Source of the DNA: CAKQOE01 sp051892195 | Lineage (GTDB): Bacteria > Bacillota > Clostridia > Peptostreptococcales > Anaerovoracaceae | DNA: 26,902 nt | NCBI GenBank assembly: GCA_051892195.1 | Contig: JBJFFZ010000001.1 | Location: 1 to 26,902, forward strand | Direction: 5' to 3' | Shown here: in pieces, positions 7,773 to 14,996 of the stretch | How the letters are laid out: the number at the start of each line of letters is the position of its first letter | How positions within the stretch are numbered: position 1 is the stretch's first letter | Program-made: the position numbers and the translations under genes | The notes under the pieces: model-generated | Databases searched by the model: none | What the model was told of the DNA's origin: nothing | The model's input: the letters and a program-made list of their open reading frames with translations, nothing else

Positions 7773-8084
7773 ATGTACGCAATAGTTGAAACAGGCGGAA
7801 AGCAGTACAGAGTCCAGGAAGGCGATGTAATTACTGTTGAGAAGCTGAATGTTGAGGCTGGGGACAAGGTTGTATTTGACAAGGTTCTCGTTGCAGGAGA
7901 AGGCGCTGACATCAAGGTTGGCAAGCCATATCTCGAAGGCTGCAGCGTAAACGGAGCTGTTGTTGAAAACGGCAAGGGCCCAAAGGTGATCATCTTCAAG
8001 TTCAAGGCAAAGAAGGACTACAGAAAGAAGCAGGGTCACAGACAGCCATATACTATGGTGAAGATCGAATCCATCACTCTCTAA
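7773..8084 (+). CDS. rplU: 50S ribosomal protein L21
   Basis: The 103-residue protein starts MYAIVETGGKQYRVQEGD and ends with the KKDYRKKQGHRQPYTMVKI segment, both diagnostic of L21, a 23S rRNA-binding large-subunit protein. Length is standard. It has a perfect AGGAGG ribosome-binding site. It is followed by rpmA after only 99 bases, with no ysxB/prp gene between. Confidence 0.98.
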   Translation: MYAIVETGGKQYRVQEGDVITVEKLNVEAGDKVVFDKVLVAGEGADIKVGKPYLEGCSVNGAVVENGKGPKVIIFKFKAKKDYRKKQGHRQPYTMVKIESITL

Positions 8085-8183
8085 GAGCAGGATTTTTCTT
8101 TCCATATAAAAAGTTGTTAATACAGCAGATCGTACTTATAGATCGGCAAAGACATACATTGCATACAAGGGAGGTGTAAGTCT

Positions 8184-8444
8184 ATGGCAAGTAAGAAGGG
8201 TGTAGGAAGCTCCAAAAACGGACGTGACAGTGAGGCGAAACGGTTAGGCGTTAAGAGATATGACGGTCAGGTTGTCAGCGCTGGAAGCATTCTCGTTCGT
8301 CAGAGAGGAACAAAGTTCCATCCTGGTACAAATGTAGGCAAGGGTGGCGATGATACTCTGTTCGCTAAGATTGACGGAACAGTTAAGTTTGAAAGAGAAG
8401 GCAAGACCAGAAAAAAGGTCAGCGTTTATCCGATGGAAGCTTAG
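8184..8444 (+). CDS. rpmA: 50S ribosomal protein L27, without the cleavable N-terminal extension
   Basis: The 86-residue protein starts MASKKGVGSSKNGRDSEAKR. L27 reaches toward the peptidyl-transferase centre with its N-terminal tail. In many Bacillota L27 is made with an N-terminal extension (ending in an FF/FFA-type site) that protease Prp removes. Here the start codon, set by AAGGGAGGTG at 8167-8175, gives after Met removal the processed form ASKKGVG directly. The in-frame sequence upstream does not encode an extension. The prp gene is correspondingly missing between rplU and rpmA. Confidence 0.97.
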   Translation: MASKKGVGSSKNGRDSEAKRLGVKRYDGQVVSAGSILVRQRGTKFHPGTNVGKGGDDTLFAKIDGTVKFEREGKTRKKVSVYPMEA

Positions 8445-8466
8445 TCATCTGTAAAATAGAGCATAA

Positions 8467-8547
8467 CAGCAGAGTGTTCTGCTGACTGAAGTATTATCAA
8501 TCCGGGGTTGTTGCGGCAATGAAATCTGACTGCATCAGCCCCGGATT
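8467..8547 (+). other. Two inverted repeats in the rpmA-obgE gap
   Basis: CAGCAGA (8467-8473) pairs with TCTGCTG (8478-8484) around GTGT. Downstream, AATCCGGGG (8499-8507) pairs perfectly with CCCCGGATT (8539-8547) across a 31-base interior that holds a small TTG-CGG-CAA hairpin and an ATG...CAT pairing, so a branched RNA is possible. Only TTG follows the second stem, so these are not classic terminators. They may be an obgE leader structure or processing site. Confidence 0.45.
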
Positions 8548-8603
8548 TTGTCTGTAGGCAGAAAACTGCCTTCATCCGTATGGTATGAAAGGAGGAATCC
8601 ACA

Positions 8604-9887
8604 ATGTTTGTTGACAGAGCCAGAATCAGTGTAAAATCCGGCAAGGGCGGAAACGGCGCTGTTACTTTCCGCAGAGAGCCGTTCGTACCGGAAGGCGGAC
8701 CGGATGGCGGCGACGGCGGCAAGGGCGGCGATGTGATCTTTGAAGCAAGCAGCAGCTACCGCACCCTGATGGACTTCAAATACAAGAAAAAATACGAAGC
8801 GGAAGACGGTCAGGACGGCATGAAAAAGAAGCGCTTCGGCAAAAACGGGGAAAATCTTGTAATCAAGGTGCCCCTCGGTACCGTGGTGATTGATGAGCTT
8901 TCCGGTCTTGTGATGAAGGACCTTGTAAACGAAGGGGACCGTGTGGTTGTGGCAAAGGGCGGAAAAGGCGGAAAGGGCAATGTTCACTTTAAAAATTCCG
9001 TGCGCCAGGCCCCGAACTTTGCGGAGGCCGGCGGGCCGGCCAGGGAGCGGAATGTGATTCTGGAGCTGAAGCTTATTGCAGATGTAGGGCTTTTGGGCTT
9101 CCCGAATGTAGGAAAATCAACATTTCTTTCCGTATCAACCAGCGCAAAGCCTAAGATCGGAAATTATCACTTTACCACCATCACGCCAAATCTCGGTGTG
9201 GTTCAGATTTATGATACAAGCTTTGTTATGGCGGATATTCCGGGGCTTGTGGAAGGTGCCCATGAAGGCACGGGCCTGGGCCTGGATTTTCTGAAGCATG
9301 TGGACCGGACCAGAGTACTGATTCATGTGGTGGATGTTGCAGGCTCTGAGGGAAGAGATCCTGTGGAGGACTTTGAGAAGATCAACAGCGAACTGCAGCA
9401 GTATTCTGCCCGTCTGGCGGACAAGCCTCAGATCGTGGTGGGAAATAAGGCGGACCTGGTTTATGATCAGGAGCAGGTGGAACGGTTCCGGACCTATGTG
9501 GAAGAAAAGGGCTACCCGTTTTTCCTCATGTCTGCTGCCACAAAGCAGGGAATCAAAGAGGTTCTGGGGGCAGCAGCCCAGGCTCTGGCAGAGCTTCCGG
9601 AGGAGGAAGAGACATACGAGCTTTACGATTTTGCGGAAGACGAATTTGAGCCGGATTACCGGGAAATCTACACTTATATCGACGAGGAAGACGGCGTCTT
9701 TGTGATCGAAGGCAAGCAGCTGCGCAAAATATTTGATTCCACAAACTTCAATGATATGGAGTCCTTGCGTTATCTGTACCGGTATATTGAAAAGAACGGC
9801 GCCATTGACGAGCTGAAGGAACTGGGCCTCAAGGAAGGCGATACGGTTCGCATCAAAGACTACGAGTTTGAATATGAAGAAGAATAA
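8604..9887 (+). CDS. obgE: GTPase Obg/CgtA
   Basis: The 427-residue protein has three Obg parts. First is the glycine-rich Obg fold (residues 1-158, with GKGGNGAVTFRREPFVPEGG and GGKGGKGN). Then comes the G domain, with Walker A GFPNVGKST at 165-173, G3 ADIPGLVEGAHEG and NKAD. Last is a C-terminal OCT domain (about 350-427, ending in an acidic tail). It is an essential GTPase of large-subunit assembly and stress control; in Bacillus it also affects the sporulation phosphorelay. ATG 8604 has AAAGGAGG at 8588-8595. Position after rpmA is typical. Confidence 0.98.
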   Translation: MFVDRARISVKSGKGGNGAVTFRREPFVPEGGPDGGDGGKGGDVIFEASSSYRTLMDFKYKKKYEAEDGQDGMKKKRFGKNGENLVIKVPLGTVVIDELSGLVMKDLVNEGDRVVVAKGGKGGKGNVHFKNSVRQAPNFAEAGGPARERNVILELKLIADVGLLGFPNVGKSTFLSVSTSAKPKIGNYHFTTITPNLGVVQIYDTSFVMADIPGLVEGAHEGTGLGLDFLKHVDRTRVLIHVVDVAGSEGRDPVEDFEKINSELQQYSARLADKPQIVVGNKADLVYDQEQVERFRTYVEEKGYPFFLMSAATKQGIKEVLGAAAQALAELPEEEETYELYDFAEDEFEPDYREIYTYIDEEDGVFVIEGKQLRKIFDSTNFNDMESLRYLYRYIEKNGAIDELKELGLKEGDTVRIKDYEFEYEEE

Positions 9888-9890
9888 ATT

Positions 9891-9985
9891 GTATACGAGT
9901 GATACAAAATAAATAATGTATACTTTTTTGCTGCAGACTATTGACAAATAGCTGAATGGGCAGTATAGTGTATACAACAGATACA
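9891..9985 (+). repeat. GTATAC-N4-GATACA direct repeats around the amt upstream promoter
   Basis: GTATACGAGTGATACA (9891-9906) and GTATACAACAGATACA (9970-9985) share both six-base blocks at identical spacing, 79 bases apart. A third GTATAC lies at 9918-9923. The copy at 9970 directly abuts the -10 box of the promoter at 9941-9969. The pattern suggests operator sites for a dimeric regulator; GTATAC-centred palindromes are known for some GntR-family proteins. The regulator is not identified. Confidence 0.45.
9941..9969 (+). promoter_or_regulatory. Strong promoter in the obgE-amt gap
   Basis: Perfect TTGACA (9941-9946), 17-base spacer, TATAGT (9964-9969). The predicted start near 9976 is only about 15 bases before a terminator hairpin. 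Confidence 0.75.
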
Positions 9986-9990
9986 GCAAA

Positions 9991-10030
9991 GGCGCTGCAC
10001 GGTTCCAAAAAGGAGCCTGCAGCGCTTTTT
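9991..10030 (+). terminator. Promoter-proximal terminator upstream of amt
   Basis: GCGCTGCA (9992-9999) pairs with TGCAGCGC (10018-10025), and inside it GGTTCC (10001-10006) pairs with GGAGCC (10012-10017) around AAAAA, leaving one bulged C. TTTTT follows at 10026-10030. It can terminate obgE transcripts, but it also sits inside the transcript of the 9941-9969 promoter, giving a roughly 55-base RNA or an attenuated amt leader. Confidence 0.85.
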
Positions 10031-10089
10031 CGTATTGCAGCGGTCTTTTCTGCATGGCGCAGCCGGAAACGGTTTGCAGAAGATGATCC

Positions 10090-10101
10090 GGAGAATTCTC
10101 C
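10090..10101 (+). promoter_or_regulatory. 12-bp perfect palindrome upstream of amt
   Basis: GGAGAATTCTCC is a perfect palindrome that ends 6 bases before TATAAA (10108-10113), a possible -10 box. It could be an operator for amt. No good -35 box is present at the expected distance, so this promoter may need an activator. Confidence 0.35.
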
Positions 10102-10156
10102 TGAACTTATAAAATATCTCTTTATTTAACGTTTTGTATTTGAGGAGGATGTCACA

Positions 10157-11824
10157 ATGTATTCATCAGTAGACACAATATGGGTGCTGCTTGGGGCAGC
10201 ATTGGTATTCTTCATGCAGACGGGTTTCTGTGCAGTAGAAGCAGGGCTTACCCGTGCGAAAAATGCAGGAAACATCATCATGAAGAACCTTATGGACATG
10301 TGCCTTGGCACAGTGTTCTTCTGGCTTATCGGCTTTGGCCTGATGCAGGGCGCCGATCTGCTGGGCATTATCGGAACGCCGGATCCGCTGATCCGCGGCG
10401 ATTACGGTGCAGAGGGGGGATATCCTTCCTGGGCATTTGTAATTTTCCAGACAGTGTTCTGTGCGACGGCTGCCACCATCGTATCCGGCGCCATGGCAGA
10501 AAGAACAAAGTTCTCTGCTTACTGCATCTACAGTGTGCTCATCAGCGCACTGATCTATCCGATTTCCGGTCACTGGATCTGGGGCGGCGGCTGGCTTGCT
10601 CAGCTGGGCTTCCATGATTTCGCAGGTTCTACAGCCGTACATATGGTCGGCGGTGTTGCCGGTCTCGTGGGAACCATCATTCTCGGACCTCGTATCGGAA
10701 AGTATGACAAGGACGGAAAGTCAAGAGCCATTCCTGGCCACAACCTCATGTTTGCAGCCATCGGTGTATTTATCCTGTGGTTTGCATGGTTCGGCTTTAA
10801 CGGCGGTTCAACTGTAAGCGCTACCGGCGATGATGTGCTGGTAAGCATGGGTCTGATCTTTGTAAATACAAACATGGCTGCAGCTGTAGGCGGTATCACA
10901 GCTATGATGTACACATGGATCAAGTACAAGAAGCCGGATGTGTCCATGTCTCTGAACGGTGTTCTTGCAGGTCTGGTAGGTATTACTGCCGGCTGCGACG
11001 CAGTTACTCCTGTAGGCGCGTTCTGCATCGGTCTCCTCTGCGGTATCGTTTGTCCGCTGGCAGTTGAGCTTCTGGACAACAAGCTGAAGGTCGACGACCC
11101 GGTAGGTGCTGTATCAGTACACGGCGTGTGCGGCGCACTTGGTACCATCCTGACAGGTGTATTTGCTGTTGACGGCGGTCTCCTTTACGGAGGCGGCATC
11201 CACCTCTTCCTCGTTCAGTGTCTGGGTGTAATCGCTGTGATCGCCTGGGTAGCTGTTACCATGACTATCATCTTCCAGATCATCAAGCACACCATGGGCC
11301 TGAGAGTAAGTGAAGAAGAAGAGGTTGTAGGTCTTGATATTATGGAACACGCCATCGAATCAAGCTACGCTGGTTTCTCTACATTTGACGAGACACCGGT
11401 AGGCTCTTCACCTGCAGCTGCAGAAGCCCTGAAGGCTGTAAAGCTCATGCACGAGCACGCCGAAGGCAAGATTTCAAATGTATCCATCATCATCAACAAG
11501 AACCGGTTCGAAGCCCTCAAGCATGCACTGGAGGCTCTGGATATTCAGGGTATGTCCGTAACAGAAATCAGCGGCTGCGGCGTTCAGAAGGGAAGCAAGC
11601 AGATGTACCGTGGCGCTGAAGTCGAGACAAAGCTTCTGCCTAAGCTCAAGGTGGATGTGGTTGTCAGCAAGGTGCCTGTTCAGGCAGTTGTTGACGCAGC
11701 AAGAAGCGTTCTGTTCACCGGCGGCGCCGGCGACGGCAAGATCTTCATTTCCGACATCGAAAATGTGGTAAGAGTCAGCACCGGACAGCAGGGCGTGGAC
11801 GCCATCCAGTACACGGAGCATTAA
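10157..11824 (+). CDS. amt: Ammonium transporter fused to a C-terminal P-II signalling domain
   Basis: The 555-residue protein begins with an Amt/MEP channel of about 400 residues: FFMQTGFCAVEAGLTRAKN, the GAMAER segment after the first Phe gate, AVHMVGG and VSVHGVCG carrying the two pore histidines, and WFGFNGGS. From about residue 437 a complete P-II (GlnB/GlnK) domain follows. It has VQKG, the T-loop YRGAE at 484-488, LLPKLK, and the C-terminal TGGAGDGKIF (GDGK at 525-528), which is the nucleotide-binding signature. The T-loop tyrosine that is uridylylated in enterobacterial GlnB (RGAEY) is Val here. ATG 10157 has GAGGAGG at 10142-10148. The P-II part probably gates the attached channel in response to ATP/ADP and 2-oxoglutarate; this is inference. 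Codon use is that of a highly expressed gene. Confidence 0.95.
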   Translation: MYSSVDTIWVLLGAALVFFMQTGFCAVEAGLTRAKNAGNIIMKNLMDMCLGTVFFWLIGFGLMQGADLLGIIGTPDPLIRGDYGAEGGYPSWAFVIFQTVFCATAATIVSGAMAERTKFSAYCIYSVLISALIYPISGHWIWGGGWLAQLGFHDFAGSTAVHMVGGVAGLVGTIILGPRIGKYDKDGKSRAIPGHNLMFAAIGVFILWFAWFGFNGGSTVSATGDDVLVSMGLIFVNTNMAAAVGGITAMMYTWIKYKKPDVSMSLNGVLAGLVGITAGCDAVTPVGAFCIGLLCGIVCPLAVELLDNKLKVDDPVGAVSVHGVCGALGTILTGVFAVDGGLLYGGGIHLFLVQCLGVIAVIAWVAVTMTIIFQIIKHTMGLRVSEEEEVVGLDIMEHAIESSYAGFSTFDETPVGSSPAAAEALKAVKLMHEHAEGKISNVSIIINKNRFEALKHALEALDIQGMSVTEISGCGVQKGSKQMYRGAEVETKLLPKLKVDVVVSKVPVQAVVDAARSVLFTGGAGDGKIFISDIENVVRVSTGQQGVDAIQYTEH

Positions 11825-11904
11825 TCGATCATAAATCTTACAGAAACAGGATGTAAGGAATAAAAAAGCACAACAGTTTAATTATTCATAATTCCATAAT
11901 TCTA

Positions 11905-11946
11905 CAGCGAAATCCGCACTTTAGAAATAAAGTGCGGATTTTGCTG
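11905..11946. terminator. Long perfect hairpin after amt
   Basis: Nineteen-base arms (11905-11923 and 11928-11946) pair fully with a single G-T pair around a GAAA tetraloop. AT-rich ends of the stem (AAATCC/GGATTT) resemble a terminator, although the T-run is inside the stem and no T-tract follows. Its position between amt and dgt supports a terminator or transcript-protecting role. Confidence 0.65.
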
Positions 11947-11953
11947 TCTGATA

Positions 11954-11982
11954 TTGCAAATGATATGTTCTATTGATATACT
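11954..11982 (+). promoter_or_regulatory. Promoter of dgt
   Basis: TTGCAA (11954-11959), 17-base spacer, TATACT (11977-11982). The predicted transcript starts near 11989, leaving a 100-base leader that contains the GC-rich hairpins described next. Confidence 0.6.
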
Positions 11983-12011
11983 AAAAAGTCAGACATAGAA
12001 GAATAAATTCC

Positions 12012-12057
12012 GTGGGCTCTGCCCACCCGCAGGACTGCCCGGGGCGGCAGAGCCGCC
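12012..12057 (+). promoter_or_regulatory. Mutually exclusive GC-rich hairpins in the dgt leader
   Basis: Two local hairpins are visible: GTGGGC-TCT-GCCCAC (12012-12026) and GGCGGC-AGA-GCCGCC (12043-12057). GGCTCTGCC (12015-12023) of the first is also perfectly complementary to GGCAGAGCC (12046-12054) of the second, so the RNA can switch between two small hairpins and one long one. They lie 20 bases before the ribosome-binding site of dgt. A GC-rich intergenic repeat element is an alternative explanation. Confidence 0.45.
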
Positions 12058-12089
12058 GCAGTGCAAAACAGGATTTGGAGGTATGGTGT

Positions 12090-13109
12090 ATGATTACCAG
12101 AGAGATACAGGAAGAACGGGAGTATCAGATTCTTGCTGACTGGGCCACAAAGTCTGCAGAATCCCGGGGGCGGCTGGAGGAAGAGGAACCCTGCGCCGTC
12201 CGCACCGCATTTCAAAGAGACCGGGACAGAATCGTTCATTCCAAGGCCATCCGGCGTCTGATGCACAAAACGCAGGTATTTCTGTCGCCGGAGGGGGATC
12301 ATTTCAGAACCCGCCTGACCCATACCATGGATGTTTCTCAGATCTCCAGGAGCATTGCCCGGGGGCTTGGACTGAATGAAGACCTGACAGAGGCAATTGC
12401 CATGGGCCATGACCTGGGGCATACGCCTTTTGGACATAATGGCGAGGAGTTTCTGAATCTCAAGCATCCCAACGGGTTTAAGCACAGTGAGCAGAGCATC
12501 CGGGTGGTGGATGTGCTGGAGTCCCGCCCCCAGGGCCGGGGACTCAACCTTACGGCAGAGGTCCGAGACGGGATTCTCAATCATACGGGGCCGGTAAAGC
12601 CCTTTACTCCGGAAGGCTGCATTGTGAAGATCAGCGACCGGATCGCTTACATCAACCACGACATCGATGATGCCATCCGGGCAGGCGTCATTACCCAGAA
12701 GGATCTTCCAAAGGACTGCGTAAAGCACCTTGGGGAAAATCACCGGGACAGAATCAACACCCTGGTTTTGGATATGATTCACGCAAGCGAAGAGGCAGGG
12801 GAGATCTGTCAGAGCGAGGAATGCGGGTATTACATGGATAAACTCCGGGATTTCATGTTTAAGGCTGTGTATAAAAACAAGGTTGTAAAGCAGGATGCGG
12901 AGCTTGAAAAGGTTCAGAATCTTATTAACTCCCTGTATGACTACTTTATGGAGCATCCTGCCCAGATGCCTCAGGAACACATAGAAATGCTCTATCTGTA
13001 CGGGGCGGAGGAAGTGGTAAAGGATTATATCGCAGGGATGACAGACCGTTATGCCATCAGCACTTATAAGAGCCTTTTTGTGCCTAAGGGCTGGAAGCTG
13101 ACGCTGTAG
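12090..13109 (+). CDS. dgt: Deoxyguanosinetriphosphate triphosphohydrolase-like HD-domain protein
   Basis: The 339-residue HD-superfamily protein has RDRDRIVHSKAIRRLMHKTQV, the metal-binding HTMDV and GHDLGHTPFGHNGE motifs, and ISDRIAYINHDIDDA. Dgt-like enzymes hydrolyse dNTPs to the deoxynucleoside and triphosphate; proteins of this clostridial type are often annotated as Dgt without known substrate range. I chose the ATG at 12090, which has GGAGG at 12077-12081. An in-frame ATG at 12012 would add 26 residues of poor composition and would run through the leader hairpins. The gene precedes dnaG, as in many Clostridia. Confidence 0.93.
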   Translation: MITREIQEEREYQILADWATKSAESRGRLEEEEPCAVRTAFQRDRDRIVHSKAIRRLMHKTQVFLSPEGDHFRTRLTHTMDVSQISRSIARGLGLNEDLTEAIAMGHDLGHTPFGHNGEEFLNLKHPNGFKHSEQSIRVVDVLESRPQGRGLNLTAEVRDGILNHTGPVKPFTPEGCIVKISDRIAYINHDIDDAIRAGVITQKDLPKDCVKHLGENHRDRINTLVLDMIHASEEAGEICQSEECGYYMDKLRDFMFKAVYKNKVVKQDAELEKVQNLINSLYDYFMEHPAQMPQEHIEMLYLYGAEEVVKDYIAGMTDRYAISTYKSLFVPKGWKLTL

Positions 13110-13146
13110 ACGGCGGAGATGAATTCTTTCTGAAAAAAGTTTTCAT

Positions 13147-13178
13147 TTGACAAAGGATTTTTCACCGCTGTGTCGAAT
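13147..13178 (+). promoter_or_regulatory. Candidate sigma-H promoter of the dnaG-rpoD operon
   Basis: AGGATTT (13154-13160) is followed after exactly 14 bases by GAAT (13175-13178), matching the sigma-H pattern RNAGGAWWW and RNNGAATWW as I recall it from Bacillus spoVG. A TTGACA (13147-13152) overlaps its upstream side, but no sigma-A -10 box is found 16-18 bases downstream. In Bacillus the sigA operon also has a sigma-H promoter. Confidence 0.5.
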
Positions 13179-13205
13179 AAGTAATAGAAGGGGTGGTGAG
13201 CTTCG

Positions 13206-14984
13206 GTGAGCAACAGTCTTGTAGATGAAATCAAAAGCAGATGCGATATTGTGGATGTGATCGGACGGTATGTGACATTGAAGCGTGCCGGAAGCATTTA
13301 CAAGGGACTGTGTCCTTTTCACAGCGAAAAAACACCTTCCTTTGCCGTGTACGGTTCCAAGCAGTTTTTCAACTGCTACGGCTGCGGAGAAGCCGGAGAT
13401 GTGATCAGCTTTGTTATGAAGATCGAAAACATTGACTTCCGCAGCGCTGTGGCAAAGCTGGCGGAACAGTACGGCATCGATATGGACAGGTTCGGTTTTA
13501 AAAACGAATCAAAGAACAACGAAATCTATGAACTGAACAGAGAAGCTGCCCGCTTCTTTTTCCGTCAGATGACGGAAAGGGACAACCCCGGACTGGAGTA
13601 TATGAAAAGGCGGGGCCTGGATCCGAAAACCATTACAAAATTCGGCATCGGTTATGCGCCCCCTGCATGGGATGCGCTGCTTAACCATCTCCGGGAGGCC
13701 GGGTATGAGCCAGGGCTCATGGTGGAGGCAGGGCTTGCTTCATACAACAAAGAAAAAAACAGGTACTACGACAAGTTTCGGAACCGGGTCATCTTTCCCA
13801 TCTTCAACACCAGAGGAAAGGTCATCGGCTTTGGGGGCCGGGATCTGGGAGATCAGGGACCAAAGTATCTGAATTCTCCAGAATCCCCAGTTTTTTCAAA
13901 AAAAAACAACCTTTATGGATTAAATCTTACAAGGCAGGATATAAATAACAGTAACTGTGCGATTATGGTGGAGGGGTACATGGATCTCGTCTCCCTCTAT
14001 AAGCACGGCGTCACCAACGTGGCAGCGTCCCTTGGCACAGCTCTTACCGAGCAGCAGTGTCAGCTGCTGAAGCGTTATACAGAAAATGTCGTTCTGGCTT
14101 ACGATGCAGATGCTGCGGGGCAGAAGGCTGCCCTGCGGGGGATCGAGCTTCTGCACAGGGCCGGGCTTCGGGCCAGCGTGCTGCACATTCCGGAGGGAAA
14201 GGATCCCGACGAATTTGTAAAAAAGCACGGGAAACTGGCGTTTCTGAAGCTGGTGGAGGAAGCGCTTCCTTATGCGGATTACAGGATTTCCGTAGTTCGC
14301 GCAAGACACGATCTGTCTACTTCTGAGGGGTCTGTGAACTTTCTGAAGGAAGCAGGGCAGGTGCTCTTATCCTTAAGCCCTGTGGAAGCAGAGATCTACA
14401 TAAAAAAAATCGCCAGGGAGACCGGAATCTCAGAAGGGGCCATCCGTCGGGAAATCAACGAATCCCCTCGAAGCGGTCCGGAATTCCGCAGTGCAGGAGC
14501 CGCGGACTCTGTCCGCAGAGAAGGGGATATTTCCGGCAGCAGAGCTGCCGCACCGCACATGGGCGACATCAATATGCAGAAGAATATGATTCGTATTATT
14601 GCTGCAGATCCCGGGTACCTGGAGCGTCTTCGGGATTATGAGTCTGTATTTCAGGATCCGTCCTTTCAGCGGATTTATGGAATGATCAAAACAATTTATC
14701 AGGATGAGGGGGTATTGGATCTGAAAAAGACCGTAGATTCTCTGGATCCGGCAGATGGAGCTGCTTTGGAGGATATTCTGCAGAGCATCCCGTTTCCGGT
14801 GAACAGTGAACAGCAGTTTTCAGAGATGACCGGCAAGGTGCGGCGGGAACGTCTGCAGCAGCGGCAGAATATGCTGATTGAGATGCTGGATATGATGCCG
14901 GAAAACGAGGAAGAACAGAGCAGAGCTCTGATGGATGAACTGAAAGCTATACAGAAGGAACTGTATAATACAGCAAAGAACTGA
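13206..14984 (+). CDS. dnaG: DNA primase
   Basis: The 592-residue DnaG begins with a CHC2 zinc-binding domain (C36, H39, C57 and C60 in LCPFHSEKTPSF...FNCYGCGEAGD). It continues with the catalytic core including VIGFGGRDLGDQGPKYLNSPE, and the TOPRIM motifs MVEGYMD and YDADAAGQKAA. A less conserved C-terminal helicase-interaction region runs from about residue 440 to the end. It makes RNA primers for replication. The start is GTG at 13206, preceded by a G-rich GGGGTGG segment. It is followed by rpoD after 12 bases, forming the classic macromolecular-synthesis pair. Confidence 0.97.
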   Translation: MSNSLVDEIKSRCDIVDVIGRYVTLKRAGSIYKGLCPFHSEKTPSFAVYGSKQFFNCYGCGEAGDVISFVMKIENIDFRSAVAKLAEQYGIDMDRFGFKNESKNNEIYELNREAARFFFRQMTERDNPGLEYMKRRGLDPKTITKFGIGYAPPAWDALLNHLREAGYEPGLMVEAGLASYNKEKNRYYDKFRNRVIFPIFNTRGKVIGFGGRDLGDQGPKYLNSPESPVFSKKNNLYGLNLTRQDINNSNCAIMVEGYMDLVSLYKHGVTNVAASLGTALTEQQCQLLKRYTENVVLAYDADAAGQKAALRGIELLHRAGLRASVLHIPEGKDPDEFVKKHGKLAFLKLVEEALPYADYRISVVRARHDLSTSEGSVNFLKEAGQVLLSLSPVEAEIYIKKIARETGISEGAIRREINESPRSGPEFRSAGAADSVRREGDISGSRAAAPHMGDINMQKNMIRIIAADPGYLERLRDYESVFQDPSFQRIYGMIKTIYQDEGVLDLKKTVDSLDPADGAALEDILQSIPFPVNSEQQFSEMTGKVRRERLQQRQNMLIEMLDMMPENEEEQSRALMDELKAIQKELYNTAKN

Positions 14985-14996
14985 GAGGGAACAAGC

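Noticed and set aside
9976..10030. ANTAR-type antitermination element before amt
   Set aside because: No pair of hairpins with AnnGnn hexaloops is present; only the terminator hairpin is visible.
12012..12089. N-terminal extension of Dgt from the ATG at 12012
   Set aside because: It would translate through the leader hairpins and has no ribosome-binding site, whereas ATG 12090 has GGAGG at the right distance.
11970..12980. 336-codon open frame on the minus strand across dgt
   Set aside because: Antisense shadow of dgt, whose HD motifs show the true frame.
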